Source: Tateyamaria sp. Alg231-49 (GTDB taxonomy: Bacteria; Pseudomonadota; Alphaproteobacteria; Rhodobacterales; Rhodobacteraceae). Taken from it: DNA of 64,000 bases. This document shows, in pieces, positions 17,841 through 27,099 of the stretch. A program made the translations under genes and the position numbers. The DNA lies in contig NZ_FRFA01000019.1 of the NCBI RefSeq assembly GCF_900143535.1, positions 17,598 to 81,597 of the forward strand, written 5' to 3'. The number at the start of each line of letters is the position of its first letter. Within the stretch, counting starts at the first letter, position 1. The notes below the pieces were generated by a model, which was not told the origin of the DNA, ran no database searches, and saw only the letters and a list, made by a program, of their open reading frames with translations.

Positions 17841-19793
17841 TCAGGACTTGTTCATCCGGTTTTCGATCAGATCGTCCACCACCGACGGATCGGCGAGGGT
17901 CGACGTGTCACCCAGCGCGCCAAAGTCATCCTCGGCAATCTTGCGCAAGATACGACGCATGATCTTGCCTGACCGGGTTTTGGGCAGGCCGGGGGCCCAT
18001 TGGACCAAATCGGGCGACGCGATTGGGCCAATCTCCTGACGGACCCAAGTGCGCAATTCCTTGCGCAACTCTTCGGAAGGCTCTTCACCGTTCATCAAGG
18101 TCACATAGCAGTAGATGCCTTGGCCTTTGATATCATGGGGATAGCCGACAACAGCGGCCTCGGCGACTTTGGCGTGGGCGACAAGTGCGCTTTCGACCTC
18201 GGCTGTGCCCATACGGTGGCCCGAGACGTTGATCACATCGTCGACACGGCCCGTGATCCAATAGTCACCATCTTCGTCGCGGCGACACCCGTCACCGGTA
18301 AAGTAGTAGCCCTTGTAGTCCGAGAAATAGGTCTTCTCGAACCGCTCATGGTCTTCCCAGACGGTGCGCATCTGACCGGGCCAGCTGTCGGCGATGACCA
18401 ACACACCTTCGACTCCGTCACCGTCAATGACTTCGGCAGTGGTTGGTTCCAGCACCAGTGGTTTGATGCCAAAGAACGGCTTCATGGCGGAACCGGGCTT
18501 GGTCGCATGTGCGCCGGGCAGGGGGGTCATCAGGTGCCCGCCGGTTTCAGTTTGCCACCAGGTGTCCACTATTGGGCAGCGCCCGCCGCCGACGACGTTG
18601 TAATACCAGTTCCAAGCCTCGGGGTTGATTGGCTCACCCACGGTGCCGAGCAGTTTTAGCGAGGACAGGTCAGCCTTTTCCACAAAGCTGTCACCTTGGC
18701 CCATCAGCGCACGAAGAGCTGTCGGGGCGGTGTAGAATTGCGCCACTTTGTGCTTTTCGCAAACCTGCCAAAAACGGGATGCGTCCGGATAGGTGGGCAC
18801 GCCTTCAAACATCAGCGTCGTACCGCCATTGGCCAGCGGGCCATAGACGATATAGCTATGCCCGGTGACCCAGCCAACATCCGCGGTGCACCAATAGATG
18901 TCACCGTCATGGTAGTCGAAGGTGATCTCGTGCGTCATCGCGGCATAGACGATGTAGCCGCCCGTGGTGTGCACAACCCCTTTGGGCTGACCGGTGGAGC
19001 CGGATGTATAAAGGATGAACAACGGGTCTTCGGCGGCCATTTCCTCGACCGGGCAATCGGCAGAGACATCTGCGGCGGCCTCGTGTAGCCAGTGATCCAT
19101 TCCGTCACGCCATGCGATCTGCTGTCCCGTGCGCTTGACCACCAGACAGTGAGTGTCGTGCATCACGTTGATGAGGGCCTGATTGACGTTGTCCTTCAGG
19201 TTCGTGACACGACCGCCGCGCGGAGCACCATCTGCAGTGATCACAACCTTGGCGTCACAGCCCGAAACGCGCGCCGCCAGAGCATCCGGAGAGAAGCCAG
19301 CGAACACGATCGAATGAATGGCGCCGATGCGGGTACAAGCCAACATGGCATAGGCTGCCTCCGGGATCATGGGCAGGTACAACACTACCCGGTCCCCTTT
19401 GCCGACGCCCAGCGACTTGAGCACGTTGGCCATCTTGCAGGTCTCGGCGTGCAGCTGCTTGTACGTAATGTGCTGGGCCTCATCCTCGGGGCTGTCGGGC
19501 TCCCAGATGATGGCCGTCTGATCGCCGCGTGTGGCCAGATGACGGTCAATACAGTTGGCCGATACGTTCAGCGTGCCATCTGCGTACCAATTGATCGAAA
19601 CATTGCCGAGGGTGTAATCGACGTCTTTGACCTGTGTGTAGGGTTTGATCCAGTCGATCCGCTTGCCATGCTCGCCCCAGAACGCGTCGGGGTCGTTGAT
19701 CGAGGCTGCATACATCTCATCGTATTTTGCGGCGTCGATATGCGCGCGCGCCACCATGTCTGCACTCGGGGCATAGGTCTTGATATCGGACAT
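17841..19793 (-). CDS. acsA: Acetyl-coenzyme A synthetase
   Basis: 650 residues, the full family length. Activates acetate with ATP and CoA via acetyl-AMP. AMP-binding motif [15 protein letters not shown], adenylate motif WWQTETGG, hinge and CoA region [20 protein letters not shown], and the C-terminal [11 protein letters not shown], whose Lys is the acetylation-controlled catalytic lysine. Start ATG at 19793 has GGAGGAAC 8 bp upstream; the open frame continues to 19856 without conserved residues. Monocistronic, with a long upstream non-coding region. Confidence 0.97.
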   Translation of the reverse strand: MSDIKTYAPSADMVARAHIDAAKYDEMYAASINDPDAFWGEHGKRIDWIKPYTQVKDVDYTLGNVSINWYADGTLNVSANCIDRHLATRGDQTAIIWEPDSPEDEAQHITYKQLHAETCKMANVLKSLGVGKGDRVVLYLPMIPEAAYAMLACTRIGAIHSIVFAGFSPDALAARVSGCDAKVVITADGAPRGGRVTNLKDNVNQALINVMHDTHCLVVKRTGQQIAWRDGMDHWLHEAAADVSADCPVEEMAAEDPLFILYTSGSTGQPKGVVHTTGGYIVYAAMTHEITFDYHDGDIYWCTADVGWVTGHSYIVYGPLANGGTTLMFEGVPTYPDASRFWQVCEKHKVAQFYTAPTALRALMGQGDSFVEKADLSSLKLLGTVGEPINPEAWNWYYNVVGGGRCPIVDTWWQTETGGHLMTPLPGAHATKPGSAMKPFFGIKPLVLEPTTAEVIDGDGVEGVLVIADSWPGQMRTVWEDHERFEKTYFSDYKGYYFTGDGCRRDEDGDYWITGRVDDVINVSGHRMGTAEVESALVAHAKVAEAAVVGYPHDIKGQGIYCYVTLMNGEEPSEELRKELRTWVRQEIGPIASPDLVQWAPGLPKTRSGKIMRRILRKIAEDDFGALGDTSTLADPSVVDDLIENRMNKS

Positions 19794-20510
19794 GAATGTT
19801 CCTCCGGTCTTCATTCCAGTCGTTCGGGAAATGCGCACCGAAACTCCGTCCAACACTGGTTGGCGGGGTAGACTGGCGCGCGGCCTCCTCCCATTGCGGC
19901 GATCATACCCATTGCTGAAAAGAAAGGAATAAAAGGCTGGAATAGCAGGATTTTGTTGTGAAGGATTTTTACGTAAGTGGTGGAGTTAGTAAAAATATGA
20001 TGCGATGGTCTAAAAGGAACATTAGAAACAGATGGTTAGCTGTAAACCAATTGGGGCGCACTTTGTGCAACGCGCGCGTCATTACTCAAAGCATCCGACA
20101 CGACATCTCAACGCAACAGGTGTGACCCCCCAAAGGCGCGCCGTATCCGTTGCCGGTGCAGCAGGTTCGACAAGTCCACACAGATGTTGTGTTGGGCGAA
20201 CAAGGCGCAACGCCATTGCCCGTTTTGATCGCCGCACAGTTCCTCTTGGCGGACAAAGCAACAGTTCATCGGTGTATCATAAGGTTCGTCTTGGTGAATT
20301 AGAGTTCCTCGTCATAATCCTAACGTCCGGCTCCGCACCTTGCATCCTGACTACTCTGCCGGAATGCACATAATCATTACCATCACAGGACAGCATTGTT
20401 GGCGTGACACTTGCGGCGCATTGCGGGATCATTAATAGATATCAATCGGCGGCCGTGACTGCCATCGGCTCCGGGCAACTCCTGAGCGAATACAAGGGGC
20501 CTAGAACACG
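19794..20510. other. 717-bp divergent intergenic region between acsA and ACR3 gene
   Basis: Must hold the acsA promoter (near 19800-19950, AT-rich). No convincing gene was seen. A short plus-strand frame open from about 20374 ends with TGA at 20512-20514, overlapping the TTG start of the ACR3 gene; it has no recognisable homology and may be chance or a remnant of a lost upstream ars gene. A weak match to the dispersed repeat (CGGACAAAGCA) lies near 20252. Confidence 0.45.
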
Positions 20511-21548
20511 TTGAGCATCTTCGAACGATACCTGACTGTCTGGATTGCATTGGCTATGCTGGCCGGCATTTCTATTGGCAGCATCGCACCTCCTCTGGTT
20601 TCTGCGATCGCAGCAGCTGAAGTGGCCAACGTGAACCTGGTGGTCGCAGTACTGATCTGGGCCATGGTCTATCCGATGATGGTCGGAGTTGATCCATCCA
20701 GCCTTCGCGATGTGGTCAAACAACCCAAGGGCCTTGCCATCACGCTCATCGTCAACTGGCTTATCAAGCCTTTTACGATGGCCGCTCTTGGAGTGTTGTT
20801 CTTTGAGGTGGTCTTTGCGGACCTGATCGCGCCGGAGGATGCACAGCAGTATATTGCGGGCCTTATCCTTTTGGGGGCTGCGCCGTGCACGGCCATGGTG
20901 TTTGTCTGGTCTCAACTGACCCGTGGCGACGCAAACTACACCCTTTTGCAGGTTTCGGTGAACGACGTTGTTATGGTCTTTGCCTTTGCGCCGATAGTTG
21001 CCATCCTTTTGGGCGCAACAAACATTGTAGTGCCTTGGGAAACACTGGTGCTCTCTGTTGTTTTGTTTGTTGCACTGCCGCTGTTGGCAGGCCTTTGGAC
21101 CCGGAAACGATTGGGCGGAGCAGATCGAATTGAGGCTTTTCAGGCGCGCGTCAAACCTTGGTCGATGGTCGGTCTCATTGCGACGGTCGTGATCCTATTT
21201 GGACTGCAAGGTCAGGTCATTCTAGAGAAACCTCAGGTCATCGCCTTGATCGCGGTGCCGATCCTTTTGCAATCATATGGCATCTTTGCCCTCGCTTATG
21301 CGGCGGCCTATGCCCTGAAAGTCCCGCATCGCATTGCTGCCCCGTGCGCTTTGATCGGAACGTCAAACTTCTTTGAGCTGGCGGTCGCCGTGGCCATTAG
21401 CCTGTTTGGTCTAAATTCGGGTGCAGCGCTCGCAACAGTTGTTGGCGTCCTTGTCGAAGTGCCAGTGATGCTCTCTTTGGTTGCCTTTGCAAACCGCACG
21501 CGTTCGAAGTTTGCGTTAAAACAGGAACCTGAGTCTGAAACGTCATAG
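20511..21548 (+). CDS. acr3: ACR3-family arsenite efflux permease
   Basis: 345 residues with about ten membrane spans. The N terminus [20 protein letters not shown], the conserved Cys of [16 protein letters not shown] (C126) and the block [20 protein letters not shown] are typical of ACR3 arsenite exporters in the inner membrane. The start is TTG at 20511; it gives the exact family N terminus. Unusually, no arsR, arsC or arsH is adjacent on either side within this window, so regulation is not visible. Confidence 0.92.
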   Translation: MSIFERYLTVWIALAMLAGISIGSIAPPLVSAIAAAEVANVNLVVAVLIWAMVYPMMVGVDPSSLRDVVKQPKGLAITLIVNWLIKPFTMAALGVLFFEVVFADLIAPEDAQQYIAGLILLGAAPCTAMVFVWSQLTRGDANYTLLQVSVNDVVMVFAFAPIVAILLGATNIVVPWETLVLSVVLFVALPLLAGLWTRKRLGGADRIEAFQARVKPWSMVGLIATVVILFGLQGQVILEKPQVIALIAVPILLQSYGIFALAYAAAYALKVPHRIAAPCALIGTSNFFELAVAVAISLFGLNSGAALATVVGVLVEVPVMLSLVAFANRTRSKFALKQEPESETS

Positions 21549-21805
21549 GCGAAAACGCTTGGGCTCGCCTGCGACGCTGAGCAGTAATGGGTTAGATGGT
21601 CCGAACAAAGAACATGGTGATTGCGGCAGGATGCTAAAGCCCAAGGCGACAAAAGGCTGCCACACAAAAACAATGCTGCAGACATCCGTTGCAAGCCAGA
21701 GGGCCATTCACCTCGCCCGCAGACACTGATTGCCAATGCGTTGGTCTGATCCTACAGCTATGGTCTGAGTTCCCCCAGACAATTTAAAGGGTCGCCGCAG
21801 GTTTG

Positions 21806-22690
21806 ATGCCCAATCGCTTCTCTTCTCATGTCACAGGAACCGCCGCTGCATGGAGCATCGTCTTGGTGTGGTCGTTTTGGTTGATTGTAAGTCGTGTTGC
21901 CAGCCAAAGCGGACTGACGATCTATGATCTGGCGGCGATGAGATATGGTTTGGCGTCGCTCGTGGCCTTGCCGCTTTGCCTTTATTACAAGCCATGGAGG
22001 GGGTTAAGCCTGTCCAAAATTGCGGTGCTCTCGTTCATTTTGGGGCCTGTTTATATTCTCATCGTATTTTCTGGTTTTCTCTACGCGCCCGCAGCGCACG
22101 GTGGGATATTTATGAACGGGATGTTGCCCCTGTTCAGTATTCTTTTCTCGGTCGTTTTTTTGCGTGTGCTGCCCAGCTTGCGTCGTTTCCTGGGGGCGGC
22201 GCTTATTCTCATTTGCTCTGTGCTGTTGGCATGGGATGGAAGTGTTTCAAGCGGTGACTACGCATGGTTTGGTGATCTGCTTTTTGTTGTTGGCGCTCTG
22301 TTTTTCTCTTCTTATGTCATTCTTTCTGAGCGGTGGCAGCTGAGCGCGATGCAGATCATCTTTTGCGGAACAATCGTCAACGCGTTGCTCTACCTGCCTA
22401 TTTGGGCAATTTGGCTGCCCTCTGGCCTTTCAGATGCGCCGACGGGCCCGCTTTTGTTGCAGGCCATCTACCAAGGATTTGTGCCGAACCTGATTGGTTT
22501 GCTTTTTATTGCACATGCATCGCGGGCAATCGGAAATGGGAACACCTCTTTTATTCTAGCGGCTGTGCCGGGTGTTGGCGCGATTCTGGGGGTTCTGGTT
22601 CTGGGTGAAAGCCTGACAGTGTTCAGTATTTTGGCCATCACTTTCCTGACCGTCGGGTTGCTTATGAGCGTGCGACGGCAAACTCAGTAG
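21806..22690 (+). CDS. DMT superfamily transporter, EamA type
   Basis: 294 residues, ten predicted membrane helices in two homologous halves (EamA repeats), e.g. SIVLVWSFWLIVSRVAS in helix 1 and VPGVGAILGVLVLGESLTVFSI in the second half, where the GE motif is typical. Family members export metabolites or amino acids; the substrate is unknown. ATG at 21806; a TTG 3 bp upstream is equivalent. It is separated from the ACR3 gene by about 257 bp with no supported feature. Confidence 0.87.
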   Translation: MPNRFSSHVTGTAAAWSIVLVWSFWLIVSRVASQSGLTIYDLAAMRYGLASLVALPLCLYYKPWRGLSLSKIAVLSFILGPVYILIVFSGFLYAPAAHGGIFMNGMLPLFSILFSVVFLRVLPSLRRFLGAALILICSVLLAWDGSVSSGDYAWFGDLLFVVGALFFSSYVILSERWQLSAMQIIFCGTIVNALLYLPIWAIWLPSGLSDAPTGPLLLQAIYQGFVPNLIGLLFIAHASRAIGNGNTSFILAAVPGVGAILGVLVLGESLTVFSILAITFLTVGLLMSVRRQTQ

Positions 22691-22920
22691 CCGAAGGCCG
22701 CATTCACGACAAAGCATCGCTGGGCTGAAAGCAGGCTTTGGCACAGCGCAATCTCACGCGGGTCTCGCACGATAACCTTTCCACCAAAATCGCCGACCAC
22801 CCCCTCCGGCAACGCACCAATTCCCTTTGCTTGCGCAATCAACTTGGCAACCGCCCGGCACCACGCTAGCTTCTCGCCCAAGCGGGCACGAGAAGCGGCC
22901 CGCATCTAGGGAGACTATAC

Positions 22921-23937
22921 ATGAACAAATTTGCTGTAGGCGCCGTTGTCGGTGCCATTTCGTGCACTTTCGCGCTGGAGGCTGCGGCCACAGAATGGAA
23001 CGTATCCGTCTGGGGCAAGCGCCGCGCGTTCACAGAACATGTGGAAAAGCTGGCCGAACTGGTCGCTGAAAAGACCGGTGGCGATTTCACCATGAACGTC
23101 AGCTATGGCGGTCTGTCCAAGAACCGCGAGAACCTCGATGGTATCTCTATCGGCGCGTTCGAGATGGCGCAGTTCTGTGCTGGCTATCACGCCGACAAGA
23201 ACCGGGTTGTGACCGTTCTGGAACTGCCGTTCCTTGGGGTTGAGAACCTTGAACAGGAAGTGGCCGTGGCCCGCGCGGTCTATGCGCACCCCGCCGCGAC
23301 CGAAGAAATGGCGCAGTGGAATGCAAAACTGCTGATGACGTCGCCTATGCCACAGTACAACCTTGTCGGCACAGGCGAGCCTCGTGATGAACTGGCCGAG
23401 TTCAAAGGCATGCGTGTGCGAGCCACAGGTGGTCTGGGCAAAGCATTCGAAGCCGTTGGCGGTGTGCCAACATCCGTGACCGCGACCGAGGCCTATCAGG
23501 CCATGGAAGGCGGCGTTGTCGACACAGTGGCCTTTGCCCAGCACGCGCACCTGTCATTCGGCACGATCAACCAGGCCGACTGGTGGACAGCCAACCTGAA
23601 CCCCGGCACCGTGAACTGCCCGGTGGTGGTGAACATCGACGCCTATGACAGCCTGTCGGATGAGCACCGCGCCGCCCTTGACGCTTCGATCCCCGAAGCG
23701 ATCGAACACTACCTGACCAACTACGCAGAACTGCTGGAGCGTTGGGATTCGGTTCTGGCCGAAAAAGGCGTTGAAAAGGTCGAAGTGGCCCCCGAAGTGA
23801 TCGCGGAGTTCCAAGCGGTTGCGGGCAAACCGATCCACGATGCTTGGATTGCCGACATGGAAGCACAGGGCCTGCCGGGCCAAGAGCTTTATGATCTGGT
23901 TGTGAGCACTTTGGCCGACGCCAAAGGCGGCAGCTAA
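22921..23937 (+). CDS. dctP: TRAP transporter substrate-binding protein (DctP family)
   Basis: 338 residues with an N-terminal signal peptide (cleaved near LEAAATEW), hence periplasmic. The segment FKGMRVRATGGLGKAFEAVG (R165/R167) provides the arginine that normally binds a substrate carboxylate, and the following TEAYQAMEGGVVDTV is characteristic of DctP proteins. It is the first gene of a dctP-dctQ-dctM set, so it captures an organic acid for the membrane subunits. Only 3 bp separate AGGGAG-like sequence GGGAGACTATAC from the ATG region, a good ribosome binding site. Exact ligand unknown. Confidence 0.93.
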   Translation: MNKFAVGAVVGAISCTFALEAAATEWNVSVWGKRRAFTEHVEKLAELVAEKTGGDFTMNVSYGGLSKNRENLDGISIGAFEMAQFCAGYHADKNRVVTVLELPFLGVENLEQEVAVARAVYAHPAATEEMAQWNAKLLMTSPMPQYNLVGTGEPRDELAEFKGMRVRATGGLGKAFEAVGGVPTSVTATEAYQAMEGGVVDTVAFAQHAHLSFGTINQADWWTANLNPGTVNCPVVVNIDAYDSLSDEHRAALDASIPEAIEHYLTNYAELLERWDSVLAEKGVEKVEVAPEVIAEFQAVAGKPIHDAWIADMEAQGLPGQELYDLVVSTLADAKGGS

Positions 23938-24019
23938 GCATTTGCCTCGGGCCGCTGCGCTTTGCGTGGCGGCCCTCGCCAATAACAACACCGAAAATCA
24001 ACAAAAATGGGGGTAGATC

Positions 24020-24649
24020 ATGGCAGGCTCTGCGGCGGTGCTTGAAGATTCCAGTTTGCTCAGTCGACTGGACCGCGCGCTGCTCCCGATAGAACGGTTT
24101 GGCGCGCTCCTGTCGGGTCTTGCGATCTTTTCCCTGATGTTTCTGGCTGCCTATTCGGTGACGGGGCGCAAATTTTTCGCCTCTCCGCTGCCCGGCTATG
24201 TGGACTATATCGAAGCGGCCATGCCGATCATTGCGATCATGGGCGTGTCTTATGTGCAGCGCGACGGCACTCATGTGCGCATGGACATGCTCGTCAGCGC
24301 GCTCCGGGGCCGTGTCCTGTGGTTCTTCGAACTGATTTCCGTGCTTCTGATCCTGCTTCTGATCACCGCGCTCACGTGGGGCGCATGGGAACACTTTGAC
24401 CGCTCTTTTGACTGCGCGCGCCCCTTGTGTAGCCGCGACAGCTCCATCGACATCGGGCTGCCCATCTGGCCGAGCAAACTGGTGGTGCCCATCGCCTTTG
24501 GCATCCTGACCCTGCGGCTATTGTTGCAGGCGTGGGGATACGGGCGGGCCCTGATCCTTGGGCTTGAGAACCCTGTGGCGGTGCCCCTGAACCTCTCTGT
24601 CGCCGAACAGGCGCGGATTGAGGCCGAAGCGCTGGAAGGGACAGACTGA
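24020..24649 (+). CDS. dctQ: TRAP transporter small permease (DctQ family)
   Basis: 209 residues, four membrane helices, with the family segment GVSYVQRDGTHVRMDMLVSAL. It bridges binding protein and large permease. An insert with several Cys (FDCARPLCSRDSS) lies between helices 3 and 4. Its TGA overlaps the ATG of the next gene by one base (ATG at 24649), and dctP lies 82 bp upstream, so the three form one operon. Confidence 0.92.
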   Translation: MAGSAAVLEDSSLLSRLDRALLPIERFGALLSGLAIFSLMFLAAYSVTGRKFFASPLPGYVDYIEAAMPIIAIMGVSYVQRDGTHVRMDMLVSALRGRVLWFFELISVLLILLLITALTWGAWEHFDRSFDCARPLCSRDSSIDIGLPIWPSKLVVPIAFGILTLRLLLQAWGYGRALILGLENPVAVPLNLSVAEQARIEAEALEGTD

Positions 24650-26049
24650 TGGAACCCATTGAAATTGGGCTGTGGGTCAGTGGTGGCCTCTTGGTCTTTG
24701 TCCTTCTGGGCATGCGCGTGGCTTTTGCCGCAGGTTTGGCGGGTTTTGTCGGTCTGGTGTGGCTGCGCTGGAACGGATTTGACTACGACCCTGAACGGTT
24801 TTGGAAGGCGGTCGAGATCAGCGTTAAAGTCGCAGGGCTTACACCGCACTCTAAGGTTTCGGCGCAGGTGCTAAGCCTGATCCCGGTGTTCATCCTGATC
24901 GGTTACCTCGCCTACCATGCCCAACTGACAACGGCCCTTTTCACCGCTGCCAAACGGTGGGTGGCGTGGGTGCCGGGCGGTCTGGCAGTTGCGACGGTGT
25001 TCTCAACAGCAGGCTTTGCGGCTGTGTCCGGCGCGTCCGTGGCAACAGCGGCGGTGTTTGCGCGCATCGCCATCCCCGAAATGCTCAAGATCGGGTACAA
25101 CAAGCAATTCGCGGCAGGGGTCGTGGCGGCAGGGGGCACGTTGGCCTCGCTGATCCCGCCGTCGGCCATCCTCGTGATCTACGCGATCATCGTGGAACAG
25201 GACGTGGGCAAGCTGCTGCTCGCAGGCTTTGTGCCCGGTGCATTTTCGGCCATTGTCTACGCCGCACTGATCATCGGCATTGCGATGGTGTTCAAGACGG
25301 TGGGACCACCCGTGACAGGGTTCACATGGCGCGAACGGTTTCAGTCGCTGCCCCCCGCCATGCCGATCTTTGCGGTGGTGATCATCATCATTTTCTTTGT
25401 CTACAACCCGTTCGGAGACGCTTGGGGCACGCCCACAGAAGGCGGGGCCATCGGGGCGTTCATCATCTTTCTTATGGCGCTGTACAAAGGCATGCGCTGG
25501 GGGGAATTGAAACGCGCACTTCTGGATACGGCCAAGCTGACGGTGATGATCTTTACTATCATCTGGGGCGTTCTGATCTATGTGCGGTTCCTTGGCTTTG
25601 CGGAGCTGCCGGCCGCGTTTTCAGACTGGATTACCTCGCTGGAAATGTCGCCCATGCTGATCCTGATCTTTATCCTGCTGGGGTATGCGGTGCTGGGCAT
25701 GTTCATGGACGCCATCGGGATGCTGCTGTTGACACTGCCCGTGGTCTACCCGGCGGTGATGGCGCTGAACGGGGGCGAGTTCGTTTCCGCCGCCGACAGT
25801 GCGTTTGGCATGTCAGGACCCATGTGCGCGATCTGGTTTGGGATATTGGTGGTCAAGATGGCCGAGTTCTGCCTGATCACGCCGCCCATCGGTTTGAACT
25901 GTTTCGTGGTGGCGGGCGTGCGCGACGACCTGACCGTGCAGGATGTATTCAAAGGCGTGACCCCGTTTTTCATCGCGGATGCCGCGACCATCGCGATGCT
26001 TGTCGCGTTCCCGGGGATCGTGCTGTGGCTGCCGTCGCTGGCGGGGTAG
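24649..26049 (+). CDS. dctM: TRAP transporter large permease (DctM family)
   Basis: 466 residues, about twelve membrane helices. DctM hallmarks: AAGGTLASLIPPSAILVIYAI, GMFMDAIGMLLLTLPVVYP and the terminal ITPPIGLNCFVVAGV. It is the Na+-coupled transport subunit of the TRAP system in the inner membrane. It ends the operon; a possible terminator is about 260 bp further on. Confidence 0.94.
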   Translation: MEPIEIGLWVSGGLLVFVLLGMRVAFAAGLAGFVGLVWLRWNGFDYDPERFWKAVEISVKVAGLTPHSKVSAQVLSLIPVFILIGYLAYHAQLTTALFTAAKRWVAWVPGGLAVATVFSTAGFAAVSGASVATAAVFARIAIPEMLKIGYNKQFAAGVVAAGGTLASLIPPSAILVIYAIIVEQDVGKLLLAGFVPGAFSAIVYAALIIGIAMVFKTVGPPVTGFTWRERFQSLPPAMPIFAVVIIIIFFVYNPFGDAWGTPTEGGAIGAFIIFLMALYKGMRWGELKRALLDTAKLTVMIFTIIWGVLIYVRFLGFAELPAAFSDWITSLEMSPMLILIFILLGYAVLGMFMDAIGMLLLTLPVVYPAVMALNGGEFVSAADSAFGMSGPMCAIWFGILVVKMAEFCLITPPIGLNCFVVAGVRDDLTVQDVFKGVTPFFIADAATIAMLVAFPGIVLWLPSLAG

Positions 26050-26198
26050 GGCGCAGCCCGTTGCCAGTTCTGCCATTCGCTGCAGTCTACATGCGCACGC
26101 GGGGAATGGCGGTGGTGTGCCCAAGGTGACCCACGTTTCAAAGTGGACGCATGTTTGGACTGAAAGGCCATTGGAATTAAAAAATTGATGGATGTCTT

Positions 26199-26306
26199 AT
26201 GGATTGGGATCAAATGGCTCGCCCATGGCTCGACGCGGTCCGGGGTTTGGAAGCTTCGTTCAGTGAGGTATTTGGCGCGCTCTTTGACGCCGTGAAACTG
26301 CAATAG
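26199..26306 (+). pseudogene. 35-codon ORF resembling the N-terminal end of a methyltransferase
   Basis: ATG at 26199, TAG at 26304-26306; the product is MDWDQMARPWLDAVRGLEAS followed by FSEVFGALFDAVKLQ. From memory, some Rhodobacterales class I methyltransferases start with a very similar helix (DW..MA.PWL.A...LE..H.PV..AL..A) just before their SAM motif. Here the frame stops where the SAM motif would begin, and a terminator hairpin follows 10 bp later. It may be a truncated remnant or a genuine micro-protein. No clear ribosome binding site. Confidence 0.35.
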
Positions 26307-26310
26307 CAAA

Positions 26311-26336
26311 AAATGCCCGCCACTTGGCGGATTTTT
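26311..26336. terminator. Rho-independent terminator, bidirectional type
   Basis: CCGCC (26317-26321) and GGCGG (26326-26330) with an ACTT loop are flanked by AAAAAT on the left and ATTTTT on the right, so the stem can extend and it can work in both directions. Confidence 0.8.
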
Positions 26337-26580
26337 CATGCAGAAGCCCGCCGGGAACAACAAACAAAATTCAAAGAGAACTAGCCCGCAGCCACCGAGC
26401 ACATCCGGTGGGGAGGTAACTGCTGGGTTCACCTCACATGAGTGCCCCTAAATGCTGCGCGTTTTGGGACCGCTGCCAAGGGACTGTGTATTTCGCTCAG
26501 CCCTTGTTTTGCTCTTCTCCAAACATGGCGTTCAACATCCTTTCGTTGGGAAGAGAATGGACATCAACGAAGGCTCGCAC

Positions 26581-26775
26581 TTAGCGATCCCCGCCTCGAG
26601 AATAAGCGACGCAAGTTTCGTCTGACACCTTCCCAACACAGATTTTGGTCCCACCCGTCACTGTATCTAGGACGAGGTAAACCCCACCAGTCAGATCTCT
26701 TAAGACCTTATACCTTCCATTGTCAGCAAGCGCAGGAGTAGCCATTAACATAAGTATGACCGATAGGTGTCTCAT
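26581..26775 (-). CDS. Small exported protein (64 aa) with a Cys pair
   Basis: ATG at 26775 with AGGAGA 6-7 bp upstream; stop at 26581. Residues 1-18 (MRHLSVILMLMATPALA) are a clear signal peptide, leaving a mature protein of about 46 residues with two Cys (TKICVGKVSDETCVAY) that could form a disulfide in the periplasm. The motif YLVLDTVTGGTKIC resembles a beta-hairpin seen in small exported proteins where a 'xxLDTxTG' strand occurs. Family not recognised. The open frame extends upstream to 27051 but that part is AT-rich and not protein-like. Confidence 0.6.
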   Translation of the reverse strand: MRHLSVILMLMATPALADNGRYKVLRDLTGGVYLVLDTVTGGTKICVGKVSDETCVAYSRGGDR

Positions 26776-27099
26776 TACTTCGTCTCCTGTTGAACCGGCA
26801 ATGTAGTACTCAGCCAAAAAGAGTTCTAGTTGCCAAAAATCACTTTCTGTTGGTGAGTGTTGCGTCCTAGTACGACCAAAAGGATCGAGGTTATCGAACG
26901 GCTGCTCAGTGTTGGAAAACCACCATCTAATGAATGTGCTCGAAACACGGGTTTGAGCCCAAACTACCCGTTGGTAGATGTTGCATCTTTTGTCAGTAAG
27001 AGCGGTTTCCGGACATTCGCTGTCGGTTGCTCCAAAGCCTGCGATACGCATTTGTAAGCACTTGTGACCTGTTTGATAACTAAGTTTGACTTACAGTAT
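26776..27099. other. Intergenic region, nothing recognisable
   Basis: 324 bp between the 64-aa exported protein gene and the hydrolase-cyclase gene, AT-rich. It should hold the promoter of the small exported protein. A sequence near 27005-27035 (GGACATTCGCTG) weakly recalls the dispersed repeat core. No gene is supported. Confidence 0.4.

Noticed and set aside
20374..20514. Short plus-strand frame ending in overlap with the ACR3 start, considered as a remnant of arsR or arsC
   Set aside because: No ArsR helix-turn-helix or ArsC Cys motif is visible; recorded only as context.
22684..22905. 73-codon minus-strand frame between the EamA and dctP genes
   Set aside because: Composition is protein-like but there is no clear ribosome binding site or family, and the region should carry the TRAP promoter. 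Left out for lack of support.
24957..26129. 390-codon plus-strand frame overlapping dctM
   Set aside because: Shifted frame of dctM, giving His/Arg/Gly-rich nonsense.
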